This document shows positions 1-7,219 of a stretch of DNA of 20,232 nucleotides, in pieces. Position numbers and translations under genes: made by a program. Under the pieces are notes generated by a model, which saw nothing but the letters and a program-made list of their open reading frames with translations, was not told where the DNA came from and did no database searches. The stretch comes from a virus, in the IMG/VR virus record IMGVR_UViG_3300025897_000119, positions 1 through 20,232 of that record. One strand, written 5' to 3'. Within the stretch, counting starts at the first letter, position 1. Each line of letters opens with the position of its first letter.

Positions 1-1
1 T

Positions 2-1120
2 TTGCAGGCCGAGAGGGGCCACGTGTTCTACGTAGCGCCAACACAGGGACAGGCACGTGACATCATGTGGCAGACCTTGTTGGAACTAGGGAACCCTGTC
101 ATCTCAGGTAGCCACATTAACAACTTACAGATTAAGTTAGTCAACGGTGCAACCATAAGCCTCAAAGGGGCCGATAGACCAGAGACAATGCGTGGTGTCA
201 GCCTTAAGTTCCTAGTGTTGGACGAGTACGCAGACATGAAGCCTGACGTATTTGAGCAGATCCTAAGACCTGCCTTGGCTGACCAGAAGGGCTGTGCGAT
301 GTTCATAGGAACACCTATGGGTCGCAACCACTTCTACGAACTGTATAAGTACGCAGAGCTAGGTGACGACGAGACTTACAAAGCGTGGCACTTTACTTCC
401 TATGACAACCCAATCTTGGACCCAAATGAAATTGACACCGCTAAGAAGTCTATGTCGAGCTATGCGTTTCGTCAGGAATTTATGGCGTCATTTGAAGCTC
501 GTGGGTCAGAAATGTTTAAAGAGGACTGGGTAAAGTTTGACACAGAAAGCTCAGGAGAAGGGGACTACTACATAGCAGTTGACTTAGCAGGTTTTGAAGA
601 AGTCAACAAAAAGAGAACTAAGAACACTAAGCTAGACGAAACAGCTATTGTTGTAGTAAAAGTAAATCCAAATGGGTGGTACGTAGAAAACATTATATAT
701 GGTCGTTGGACTCTTGACGAAACAGCAGCCAAGATATTTCAAGCTGTAAGAGACTACGAGCCACTCAGTGTAGGCATCGAGAAGGGCATTGCAAAGCAAG
801 CAGTAATGTCTCCTCTGCTGGACCTACAGAAGCGACACGGGACGTTCTTCAGAGTCGAGGAACTTAGTCACGGTAACAAGAAGAAGACTGACAGGGTCAT
901 GTGGGCGCTTCAGGGACGCTTTGAAAACGGATTTGTAACTCTGAATAAAGGGGAGTGGAACTCTAGGTTCTTAGACCAACTGTTTCAGTTCCCTGACCCA
1001 CTAACTCACGACGACTTAGTTGATGCTTTAGCTTACATTGACCAGCTTGCAAACGTAGTTTATGACTACGAATACGAAATTGATGACCATGAAATTTTAG
1101 ACGTAGTCTCAGGATACTAG
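2..1120 (+). CDS. terL: Terminase large subunit (packaging ATPase-nuclease), 5' end truncated by window
   Basis: Large terminase: the motor that pumps phage DNA into the prohead through the portal and cuts it with a C-terminal RNase H-like nuclease. The frame is already open at the left edge, so the true start and the Walker A loop lie upstream; the TTG at 2 is probably not a start. In the 372-residue fragment I see a Walker B strand (KFLVLDEYAD, about residues 69-78, D74 and E75), the coupling motif IGTP (102-105), and candidate nuclease acids in IAVDLA (D194), GIEKG (E260) and HDDLVDAL (D337, D338, D341). Motif order and spacing are as expected for the family. The portal gene follows 11 bp downstream, the usual phage order. 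No small terminase is visible; it would be expected upstream. Confidence 0.93.
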   Translation: MQAERGHVFYVAPTQGQARDIMWQTLLELGNPVISGSHINNLQIKLVNGATISLKGADRPETMRGVSLKFLVLDEYADMKPDVFEQILRPALADQKGCAMFIGTPMGRNHFYELYKYAELGDDETYKAWHFTSYDNPILDPNEIDTAKKSMSSYAFRQEFMASFEARGSEMFKEDWVKFDTESSGEGDYYIAVDLAGFEEVNKKRTKNTKLDETAIVVVKVNPNGWYVENIIYGRWTLDETAAKIFQAVRDYEPLSVGIEKGIAKQAVMSPLLDLQKRHGTFFRVEELSHGNKKKTDRVMWALQGRFENGFVTLNKGEWNSRFLDQLFQFPDPLTHDDLVDALAYIDQLANVVYDYEYEIDDHEILDVVSGY

Positions 1121-1131
1121 GGAACCAAACT

Positions 1132-3165
1132 ATGAGTGACTTATTTGAACCAGATCCCCTTATGATGGAAGAATCCATTGAAAGCTGGGTTATAACCAAA
1201 TGTGAAGATTGGCGTGACAACTACCAGTCTAACTACGAAGAACGCTTTGATGAGTACTACAGACTCTGGAGAGGAATCTGGGACCCAGCAGACTCAGAAC
1301 GTAAGTCAGAGAGAAGTCGTATTATTTCTCCTGCGCTTCAACAAGCTGTTGAGTCAAACGTAGCAGAGCTAGAGGAAGCTACCTTTGGTCGAGGCAAGTG
1401 GTTCGACGTGTCCGACAACGTGGGTGACTCAGAGCGTCAAGACGTGATGTTCCTGAGAAACAAGTTGACAGAAGACTTCGAGGACTGTAAGGTCCGTAAA
1501 GCAGTAGCAGAGTGTCTAATCAACGCTGCTGTCTACGGTACTGCTATGGGTGAGATTATCATCGAAGAAATGAAGGAAATGGCTCCTGCAACTCAGCCCA
1601 TCATGGGTGGTGACTTACAGGCAGTTGGAGTCAACATTACAGAAAGAGTCAAAGTAAAACTTAAGCCTGTACTCCCTCAGAACTTCTTAATTGACCCTGT
1701 GGCTACCAGTGTTGAAGACGCTTTAGGAGTAGCAGTAGATGAGTTCGTAAGTCTACATCAGGTTGAGCTTTTGCAAGAACAGGGTGTTTACCGTGATGTT
1801 TACGTAGGTCCTGCTGCTACTGACTCAGAATTGGAACCAGACCAGCTTTACTCTGTGTACAACGACGACAAAGTTCGTCTCACTAAGTACTACGGTTTAG
1901 TCCCTAGAGAGCTTCTTGAGTCTGCTATGGCTGACGAAAACGAAGAAGAAGAAGAAATAGTAGAAGTGACTGAAGACTCAGAGTCAAAACGAGAGTCAAG
2001 GTACGTAGAGGCAGTTGTAGTAATTGCCAATGGTGGCATCTTGTTGAAAGCTGAGGCTAACCCTTACATGATGCAGGACAGACCCATTGTTGCTTTCCCT
2101 TGGGACGTAGTACCCGGAAGGTTCTGGGGTCGAGGCGTGTGTGAAAAAGGTTACAACTCTCAGAAGGCTTTGGACGCTGAGTTACGAGCTAGGATTGACG
2201 CTCTAAGCCTCACGATTCATCCTATGCTGGCTGTGGACGCTACTAGGCTACCACGTGGGGCTAAACCAGAAGTACGTCCCGGTAAAATGATTTTAACAAA
2301 CGGAGATCCACGTGAAATTTTACAGCCGTTTAACTTTGGACAAGTTAGTCAAATTACCTTTGCTCAGGCGTCTGCTCTACAGCAGATGGTACAACAGGCT
2401 ACTGGTGCGGTTGACTCTGCTGGAATCGCGGGTTCAGTTAACGGAGAAGCTACGGCTGCTGGTATTAGTATGTCTCTTGGCGCTATTATTAAACGCCATA
2501 AGCGCACACTCATTAACTTCCAGCAGTCTTTTTTGATCCCTTTTGTAAAGAAAGCAGCCTATCGTTACATGCAGTTTGATCCTGAGAACTACCCTGTTGC
2601 TGACTACAAGTTTAACGCGAGTAGTACTCTGGGTATCATTGCTAGAGAGTACGAAGTGACTCAGCTTGTACAACTGCTACAAACTATGGAAAAAGGCTCT
2701 CCTCTGTACAACACACTGATCCAGTCTATCATTGACAACATGAACTTGTCTAACCGAGAAGAACTTGGTGCAGCTCTTCAGAAGGCTATGGAGCCTAACC
2801 CAGAAGCACAGCAAATGGCTCAGGCAGCACAAATGGCACAGGTTGAGTTCCAGAAGTCACAGACTGCAGCTTTGGCTAGTCAGGCTGCTGAGTCTCAGTC
2901 AAGAGCACAGAAAATGGCTATGGAAACACAGCTTATGCCTTCGGAGCTTGAGATTGACCGTATCAAAGCAGTCACCACAAACATACGCAAAGGAACAGAA
3001 GACGACAAAGAGTTTGAGCGTAGACTTAAAGTTGCAGACATGCTCCTTAAGGAAAGACAGCTTGAGATGCAAAAGAGCAGCCAATCAGCCAAAGAAATTA
3101 AGGAGAAGGAGTCGTCTGAACTTGAGCAACAACTCATGTCACGGTTGACCTCTGATGGACGTTAG
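1132..3165 (+). CDS. Portal protein, P22-like
   Basis: Portal protein: forms the dodecameric ring at one capsid vertex through which DNA enters and leaves and to which the tail attaches. The 677 residues and overall pattern fit the large P22-like portals: an N-terminal part rich in W, Y and R (DEYYRLWRGIWDP), a middle with PVLPQNFLIDPVA and VVPGRFWGRGV, a helical stretch GISMSLGAIIKRHKRTLI, and a long Gln/Ala/Glu-rich helical C-terminus (about 560-677) that would correspond to the barrel extending into the head. An acidic loop (about 268-283, ENEEEEEIVEVTEDSES) interrupts the middle. The start ATG follows AGGGAACC. The 3' end overlaps the collagen-like gene by 11 bp. The call rests on position after terminase plus length and pattern; the P22-like subtype is from memory of the family. 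Confidence 0.88.
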   Translation: MSDLFEPDPLMMEESIESWVITKCEDWRDNYQSNYEERFDEYYRLWRGIWDPADSERKSERSRIISPALQQAVESNVAELEEATFGRGKWFDVSDNVGDSERQDVMFLRNKLTEDFEDCKVRKAVAECLINAAVYGTAMGEIIIEEMKEMAPATQPIMGGDLQAVGVNITERVKVKLKPVLPQNFLIDPVATSVEDALGVAVDEFVSLHQVELLQEQGVYRDVYVGPAATDSELEPDQLYSVYNDDKVRLTKYYGLVPRELLESAMADENEEEEEIVEVTEDSESKRESRYVEAVVVIANGGILLKAEANPYMMQDRPIVAFPWDVVPGRFWGRGVCEKGYNSQKALDAELRARIDALSLTIHPMLAVDATRLPRGAKPEVRPGKMILTNGDPREILQPFNFGQVSQITFAQASALQQMVQQATGAVDSAGIAGSVNGEATAAGISMSLGAIIKRHKRTLINFQQSFLIPFVKKAAYRYMQFDPENYPVADYKFNASSTLGIIAREYEVTQLVQLLQTMEKGSPLYNTLIQSIIDNMNLSNREELGAALQKAMEPNPEAQQMAQAAQMAQVEFQKSQTAALASQAAESQSRAQKMAMETQLMPSELEIDRIKAVTTNIRKGTEDDKEFERRLKVADMLLKERQLEMQKSSQSAKEIKEKESSELEQQLMSRLTSDGR

Positions 3166-3859
3166 AGTACTACTCCTCGCTCTTGACGACAAGTTTAGCG
3201 GCCTCATGAAAAAACTTGAGGACCGTGTAAGCAAAGTCAAAGCCATGAAAGGCGACACTGGCCCTGCTGGTGTTGCTGGCCCTAAAGGTGACGTAGGCCC
3301 TAAAGGGGACACTGGACCTGAAGGAAAGCAGGGCAAAGACGGCAAGGACGGTAAAGACGGGAAGGACGGAGAAGAAGGCAAAGAAGGAGTAGGGGTACAA
3401 GACGCCTCAGTGGACTTTGACGGCCATTTGGTCCTTACTTTGACTAACGGTGAAGAGGTAGACGCAGGGGCCGTGAAGGAGCTTAACGAAGCTCAGGCAC
3501 CCAATGTCTACAACATCTCTATGGGTAGTATGGCTAGTCGTGCTGACCTTAAGAACGCTACGGCTAAGATTATCACGAGTAACCACACCACAGGCGGCTC
3601 TGAGATCCTAAAGGTTACTTCTGGTGTCGTGGTCCACTTAAGAGAGCACCCGCAGAACCGAGAGACCGTTATCATCAATTGTCGTACTGATGACAGGATT
3701 GACATCGTAGGTGAGATTAACATTGTCAACATGTCTTACTACGACATAGCCCAGTACAACGTAGATGAATTTGGACTTGGTAGTATTATTGTAGAACAAG
3801 ACGACACCACGATACACCTAGTGTACATCCAAGAATTTAAAGAGTGGTTGGCAATATAA
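3155..3859 (+). CDS. Collagen-like fibre protein with unknown C-terminal domain
   Basis: A 234-residue protein with four parts. Residues 1-30 are a short charged helix suited to trimerisation. Residues 33-80 are an unbroken Gly-X-Y tract with glycine at every third position (16 glycines), ending in four KDG units. Residues 81-107 form a beta-type segment (DFDGHLVLTLTNGEEVDAG) like those that follow collagen tracts in other phage fibres. Residues 118-234 are a C-terminal domain that I do not recognise. That domain is repeated as a separate protein by the next gene. Collagen tracts in phages form rod-like homotrimers, so a virion-surface fibre or head decoration is likely; its place between portal and scaffold genes favours the head, but this is inference. 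The start overlaps the portal gene by 11 bp and the stop runs into the next ATG (TAATG). Confidence 0.85.
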   Translation: MDVRVLLLALDDKFSGLMKKLEDRVSKVKAMKGDTGPAGVAGPKGDVGPKGDTGPEGKQGKDGKDGKDGKDGEEGKEGVGVQDASVDFDGHLVLTLTNGEEVDAGAVKELNEAQAPNVYNISMGSMASRADLKNATAKIITSNHTTGGSEILKVTSGVVVHLREHPQNRETVIINCRTDDRIDIVGEINIVNMSYYDIAQYNVDEFGLGSIIVEQDDTTIHLVYIQEFKEWLAI

Positions 3860-4200
3860 TGAGCTATGTACCTCAATCAAGAGCAGACCTAGCTACTGCT
3901 ACTCCTTATACCTTAACTTCAGACCACACTACGTCTGGAACAGAGATTCTTAGGTGTGCTGCAGACGTAGACATTATTTTAAATCCAGCCCCTAAAGACA
4001 GAGAAACAGTCGTCATGTACTTAGCTACGGCTAATACGGTAAACATTACTGGAGACATTAGGATATATAGTGCTGCTCTGTACAACATAGCCCAATTTAA
4101 CATCGATGAGTTTGGGGGATCAACCTTAACTTTTAACACACAACACGCCACAGCACATCTTATGTACGTAAGAGACTTTGAGGAGTGGCTTGCAATTTAA
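3859..4200 (+). CDS. Free paralogue of the collagen protein's C-terminal domain
   Basis: A 113-residue protein of unknown function. Residues 7-113 align without a gap to residues 128-234 of the preceding collagen-like protein; by hand count 47 of 107 positions are identical (about 44%). Shared blocks are SRADL, HTT-G-EIL, RETV, the (Y)-(N/D)-IAQ-(F/Y)-N-(I/V)-DEFG motif and the terminal EWLAI. I chose the ATG at 3859 because it forms a TAATG junction with the upstream stop; an in-frame GTG at 3844 would add only five residues. The pair looks like a local duplication in which one copy carries a collagen stalk and one does not. It may co-assemble with, or substitute for, the tip of the collagen fibre. 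Confidence 0.82.
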   Translation: MSYVPQSRADLATATPYTLTSDHTTSGTEILRCAADVDIILNPAPKDRETVVMYLATANTVNITGDIRIYSAALYNIAQFNIDEFGGSTLTFNTQHATAHLMYVRDFEEWLAI

Positions 4201-4217
4201 CAACCAAGAGGATAATC

Positions 4218-4400
4218 ATGCTAACGGACAAAGAACTAAGTGTTCTCCTAAAACACATTGACAAACAATTTGAAGACAAGTGGCAACAGATTAAAAACTT
4301 AGAACTAAAAGTAGAGGAGCTTTCCAATGGCAAAGGAGAAGGACCCAAGACTAACAAGGGCGGGAGTAAGCGGGTTCAACAAACCAAAGAGGACTCCTAG
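4218..4400 (+). CDS. Small helical protein of unknown function (60 aa)
   Basis: A 60-residue ORF with a good Shine-Dalgarno sequence (AAGAGGA, 4206-4212) before the ATG. The first 40 residues are strongly amphipathic and likely coiled coil (LTDKELSVLLKHIDKQFEDK, then KNLELKVEEL); the tail is a charged Gly/Lys/Asn-rich stretch. Its last 74 bp overlap the following gene in another frame, and the segment encoding VEEL contains that gene's Shine-Dalgarno. I do not recognise the family. A real gene is supported by the ribosome binding site and position in a tightly packed operon. Confidence 0.6.
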   Translation: MLTDKELSVLLKHIDKQFEDKWQQIKNLELKVEELSNGKGEGPKTNKGGSKRVQQTKEDS

Positions 4401-4611
4401 TCATCCTACTAAGTCGCACGTAGTAGTTGCCAAAGAAGGTGACGAGATTAAAACCATTAGGTTTGGACAACAAGGAGTTAGCGGTGCGGGTGCAGCCCCT
4501 AAGTCTGAGAAAGACAAAGCCAGACGCAAATCATTTAAGGCTCGCCATGCAAAGAATATTGCAAAAGGTAAGATGTCAGCGGCTTATTGGGCCAACAAGG
4601 AAAAGTGGTAA
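4327..4611 (+). CDS. Conserved basic phage protein (94 aa)
   Basis: A very basic 94-residue protein with a strong Shine-Dalgarno (AGAGGAG, 4313-4319) 7 bp before the ATG. The second half has features I recall from small proteins in many phages: KSHVVVAKEGDEIKTIRFGQ followed by GVSGAG, KARRKSFKARHAKNIAKGK and a C-terminal AAYWANKEKW. The function is not established to my knowledge. Its charge and place among head genes suggest binding to nucleic acid or to the acidic capsid interior; this is inference. It overlaps the previous gene by 74 bp and is joined to the next by TAATG. Confidence 0.75.
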   Translation: MAKEKDPRLTRAGVSGFNKPKRTPSHPTKSHVVVAKEGDEIKTIRFGQQGVSGAGAAPKSEKDKARRKSFKARHAKNIAKGKMSAAYWANKEKW

Positions 4612-4760
4612 TGGCAGGTCTATATGATAATATCCACGCAAAACGTAAGCGCATTGCAGCAGGTAGTAAGGAAAAGATGCGTAAACCGGGTTCCAAAGGT
4701 GCCCCCAGCGCAAAAGCCTTCAAACAAGCAGCCAAAACAACCAAAGGGAGAAAGAAGTAA
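4611..4760 (+). CDS. Very small basic protein (49 aa)
   Basis: A 49-residue ORF starting on the TAATG overlap with the previous stop (ATG at 4611) and ending in another TAATG. It begins MAGLYDNIHAKRKRIAAGSK and is rich in Lys, Arg, Ala and Gly with almost no acidic residues. The MAGLYDNIHAKR opening resembles small basic proteins found next to capsid genes in other marine phages, as far as I recall. No catalytic motif is visible; a DNA-binding or virion-internal role is only inferred from composition. The perfect coupling on both sides is the main evidence that it is translated. Confidence 0.68.
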   Translation: MAGLYDNIHAKRKRIAAGSKEKMRKPGSKGAPSAKAFKQAAKTTKGRKK

Positions 4761-4864
4761 TGCCTAAAGTAGCAGGAGTTAAGTACCCGTACACCAAAAC
4801 TGGAGTTGCAGCGGCTAAGAAAGCAGCTAAAAAGAAGAAGAAGCCAATGAAAAAGGGCTACTAA
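4760..4864 (+). CDS. Very small lysine-rich protein (34 aa)
   Basis: A 34-residue ORF whose ATG (4760) overlaps the previous stop as TAATG. It begins MPKVAGVKYPYTKTGVAAAK, then continues in a run of lysines and alanines and ends PMKKGY. Small proteins of the MPKV-G-K-YPYT-KG-AA type occur in many phage structural operons. Function is unknown; the polycationic tail could bind DNA. It is the last gene before the promoter at 4872-4900. Confidence 0.65.
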   Translation: MPKVAGVKYPYTKTGVAAAKKAAKKKKKPMKKGY

Positions 4865-4871
4865 ATACTTC

Positions 4872-4900
4872 TTGACTTTAACCTAAAAATATGCTATACT
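4872..4900 (+). promoter_or_regulatory. Sigma70-type promoter with extended -10
   Basis: TTGACT (4872-4877) and TATACT (4895-4900) are separated by exactly 17 bp, each one base from the consensus, and a TG dinucleotide at 4892-4893 gives an extended -10 (TGCTATACT). It sits in the 65-bp gap after the small basic genes and 30 bp ahead of the ATG at 4930. Expected transcription start is around 4906-4908. It would let the host polymerase drive the scaffold and capsid unit independently of upstream transcription. Confidence 0.8.
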
Positions 4901-4929
4901 ATAACTGTAGTATTAACTAAAGGAAACTT

Positions 4930-5175
4930 ATGACACCCGAGCTTGAAACTTACTTTGACAACTACAACAAACTCTTCAATCACGAAGGTTTCAAACAACT
5001 CGTTCAAGAGCTATCCTCAAATGCAACTAAATTAGCTGACATTCAGTCAGTTAAAGATACCGAAGATCTCTTCTTTCGCAAAGGCCAAGTTGCTGCTTTA
5101 GCTTCTGTAATTAACTTAGAAGCAACAATTACAGTAGCTAGAGAACAAGCAGAAGAAGAAGAAGTAGATGATTAA
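4930..5175 (+). CDS. Small acidic helical protein (81 aa), first gene after the promoter
   Basis: An 81-residue protein, all helical in appearance, with an acidic end (EQAEEEEVDD). It begins MTPELETYFDNYNKLFNHEG and has LFFRKGQVAALASVINLEA in the middle. I recall similar small proteins (a -YF-NYNELF---GW-LI pattern) ahead of scaffold and capsid genes in other phages, without a known function. AAAGGAAA precedes the ATG. It is the first gene downstream of the promoter at 4872-4900 and overlaps the next gene by 8 bp (ATGATTAA). Confidence 0.75.
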   Translation: MTPELETYFDNYNKLFNHEGFKQLVQELSSNATKLADIQSVKDTEDLFFRKGQVAALASVINLEATITVAREQAEEEEVDD

Positions 5176-5389
5176 AGTATACGACTTCCGTTGTGAAAAT
5201 GGACACGTATACGAAAAGTTCGTAGCCTCTAGCACTGCTGAGAGTAGGTGCAATTGCGGTGCTAGTGCTACAAAAATGGTGTCTGCCCCGGCTTTTATAC
5301 TTGATGGACACACTGGGGACTTCCCCGGTAGACACATGAAGTGGGTAAAAGAACACGAACAAGCAGGCAAAAAAACTCAATCTCCATAA
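5168..5389 (+). CDS. FmdB-like zinc-ribbon protein (73 aa)
   Basis: A 73-residue protein that starts MIKVYDFRCENGHVYEKF and continues to CNCGASATKMVSAP. This resembles the FmdB-type putative zinc ribbon: a first knuckle (C9-x2-G-H13), about 15 residues, then C28-x-C30-G and a conserved SAPAF segment. Only three cysteines are present (C9, C28, C30); H13 could be the fourth zinc ligand, whereas the usual ribbon has CxxC in the first knuckle. The C-terminus (FPGRHMKWVKEHEQAGKK) is basic. Small proteins of this type commonly precede scaffold genes in phages. Role unknown; a regulator or minor virion component is possible. A TAATG at its stop opens a 10-codon mini-ORF running into the scaffold start. 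Confidence 0.7.
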   Translation: MIKVYDFRCENGHVYEKFVASSTAESRCNCGASATKMVSAPAFILDGHTGDFPGRHMKWVKEHEQAGKKTQSP

Positions 5390-5421
5390 TGACTAAGTTC
5401 ACGGAGTTTAATTATGTCTAG
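5389..5421 (+). other. Ten-codon mini-ORF bridging to the scaffold start (possible coupling element)
   Basis: The stop of the zinc-ribbon gene overlaps an ATG (TAATG, 5387-5391) that opens a 10-codon frame, MTKFTEFNYV, ending in TAG at 5419-5421. The scaffold ATG (5414) lies within its last codons, so a ribosome ending there would be 5 bp past the next start. It may serve only to carry ribosomes across the gap. It could equally be chance, since the scaffold has its own Shine-Dalgarno (ACGGAG, 5400-5405). Confidence 0.25.
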
Positions 5422-6211
5422 AGCAACACTGGTGGATATGCAGCCTGAAGAGGAAACTGCAGATACCCTAGAAAACGAAGAACCCGTAGAGACTCAACTA
5501 CAAGAAGAAGTTGAACAACCTCAACAAAACCCTACAGTACCTGATAAGTACCAAAATAAGTCCTTAGAAGAAGTAGTGCAGATGCACCAAGAAGCTGAGA
5601 AGCTTTTAGGTCGTCAGTCCTCAGAAGTAGGGGAACTTCGTAAGGTTGTAGATGACTTTATTACAAGTCAACCACAACAACAAGCACCTCAACAATACGT
5701 TGAGCCTGAAGACGATATAGACTATTTTACAGACCCTCAAGCAGCCGTTAATCGTGCTATTGAGAACCACCCTAAAATTAGAGAAGCACAAGAGTACTCC
5801 ACTCAGTACAAAAAACAAGCGTCTCTGGCCTTGCTTAATGGCAAACACCCAGAAATGCAGGATATCCTTAAGGACCCTAAGTTTGCTGATTGGATTAAGG
5901 CTTCAAAGATTAGGACTCAGTTGTTTGTAGAAGCTGACCAACAGTACAATGCTGATGCTGCAGACGAACTGTTTTCACTCTGGAAGGAGCGTAAGACAGT
6001 AGCGGAGCAGACAGTGCAAGTTGAGAAACAAGCACGTAAGCAACAACTTAAGGCAGCTAACACAGGCGGAGCACAGGGTAGTTCTGAAGTAAGTCGTAGA
6101 AAAGTATATCGCAGGGCCGACATTATTAAACTAATGAAAACAGACCCAGAGCGTTACCAAGCTTTATCAGAAGAGATACTGAAAGCATACGCGGAGGGTC
6201 GAGTCAAATAA
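5414..6211 (+). CDS. Capsid scaffolding protein
   Basis: Scaffold: an internal helper that directs coat-protein assembly into a prohead and then leaves or is degraded. The 265 residues have the expected layout: a very acidic, Gln-rich N-terminus (EEETADTLENEEP and EEVEQPQQNP), helical middle segments (KSLEEVVQMHQEAEKLLG; WKERKTVAEQTVQVEKQARK), and a basic helix-turn-helix-like C-terminus (YRRADIIKLMKTDPERYQAL) of the kind that binds coat protein. There is no protease motif. It lies immediately before the major capsid gene, as in many podoviruses. Confidence 0.85.
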   Translation: MSRATLVDMQPEEETADTLENEEPVETQLQEEVEQPQQNPTVPDKYQNKSLEEVVQMHQEAEKLLGRQSSEVGELRKVVDDFITSQPQQQAPQQYVEPEDDIDYFTDPQAAVNRAIENHPKIREAQEYSTQYKKQASLALLNGKHPEMQDILKDPKFADWIKASKIRTQLFVEADQQYNADAADELFSLWKERKTVAEQTVQVEKQARKQQLKAANTGGAQGSSEVSRRKVYRRADIIKLMKTDPERYQALSEEILKAYAEGRVK

Positions 6212-6228
6212 TCTAAAAGGAGATTGAC

Positions 6229-7212
6229 ATGGCTACTGCTACATATCCCGGTGCAGGGGGCAACACTGCAAAGACAGAAGCGGCTACTTTTATTCCAGAA
6301 ATCTGGAGTGACGAGATCATCGCTGCTTACCAAAAAAACCTGAAAATGGCCCCTCTTGTTAAAAAGATTAGCATGAATGGCAAGAAAGGTGACAAACTTC
6401 ACATTCCTAAGCCCGTCCGTGGTGACGCAAATGCTAAGGCTGCCGATACTGCAGTTACTATCATTGCAAACACTGAAGGCGAACTGACTGTTGACATCGA
6501 TCGTCACTTTGAGTACTCACGTCTCATCGAAGACATCGTTGAAGTCCAAGCTTTAAACAGCCTCCGTCAGTTTTACACTGAAGACGCTGGTTACGCTTTG
6601 GCTACTAAGATCGACGCTGATCTCCACTCTTGTGGTACTGGTTTCGGCAACGGTGGTGCAGTTGTGTTCTCTGGTTCAGTAGCTCCTACTGACTATCAGC
6701 ACACTGGCTGTTTCTTCAACGACGCCGGTACGACGACTCAGTACACTGACGACACTCTTGTTGCTGGTGATGACTTCACTGATGCTTTCTTCCGTGACAT
6801 GATTCAGAAGTTGGACGACAACAATGTACCGATGGAAAATCGTGTACTTGTTATTCCTCCTGCTACTCGAAATGCTATCATGGGGATTGACCGTTACGTG
6901 TCTTCTGACTTCGTAGGCGGTCGTGGTGTTGAGTCTGGCTTAATCGGTAACTTGTACGGAGTAGACGTATATGTCTCTGCTAACTGTGCAACTATCGAAG
7001 CTGCTGGTGATAACACTGCTTCCTCTGTAGACACTCGTGCTGCTATGCTCTTCCATCGAGACGCTATTGTTCTCGCAGAGCAGTTGTCAGTACGTTCACA
7101 AACCCAGTACAAGCAGGAATACTTGTCAACTCTGTTCACGGCTGACTGCCTGTACGGTGTTGAAGTATACCGTCCTGAAGCTGGTTTCGTTCTTGCAGTT
7201 CCTTCTGCCTAA
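6229..7212 (+). CDS. Major capsid protein
   Basis: Major coat protein, 327 residues, presumably HK97-fold. Typical features are the N-terminal EAATFIPEIWSDEIIAAYQK, the conserved GKKGDKLHIPKPVRGDANAK, a DRHFEYSRLIEDIVEVQ helix followed by YTEDAGYALATKID, and a C-terminal LFTADCLYGVEVYRPEAGF. It has the best Shine-Dalgarno in the window (AAAAGGAG, 6215-6222) and is directly followed by an intrinsic terminator, both consistent with high expression. Codon use (GCT, GGT, GAC, AAC) looks more biased than in its neighbours, as for an abundant protein. There is no N-terminal protease-cleaved arm that I can identify; assembly probably uses the separate scaffold. Confidence 0.93.
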   Translation: MATATYPGAGGNTAKTEAATFIPEIWSDEIIAAYQKNLKMAPLVKKISMNGKKGDKLHIPKPVRGDANAKAADTAVTIIANTEGELTVDIDRHFEYSRLIEDIVEVQALNSLRQFYTEDAGYALATKIDADLHSCGTGFGNGGAVVFSGSVAPTDYQHTGCFFNDAGTTTQYTDDTLVAGDDFTDAFFRDMIQKLDDNNVPMENRVLVIPPATRNAIMGIDRYVSSDFVGGRGVESGLIGNLYGVDVYVSANCATIEAAGDNTASSVDTRAAMLFHRDAIVLAEQLSVRSQTQYKQEYLSTLFTADCLYGVEVYRPEAGFVLAVPSA

Positions 7213-7219
7213 GAACTCT

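Noticed and set aside
2-4. TTG at the left edge as the terminase start
   Set aside because: A start here would leave out the Walker A ATP-binding region; the window simply cuts the gene.
2765-3148. Plus-strand 127-residue open frame inside the portal gene
   Set aside because: Out-of-frame shadow in a Gln/Ala/Lys-rich stretch; no ribosome binding site.
4427-4627. Plus-strand open frame of 66 residues overlapping the 94-residue basic protein
   Set aside because: It competes with a frame that has a strong Shine-Dalgarno and a familiar motif set; it breaks the TAATG chain.
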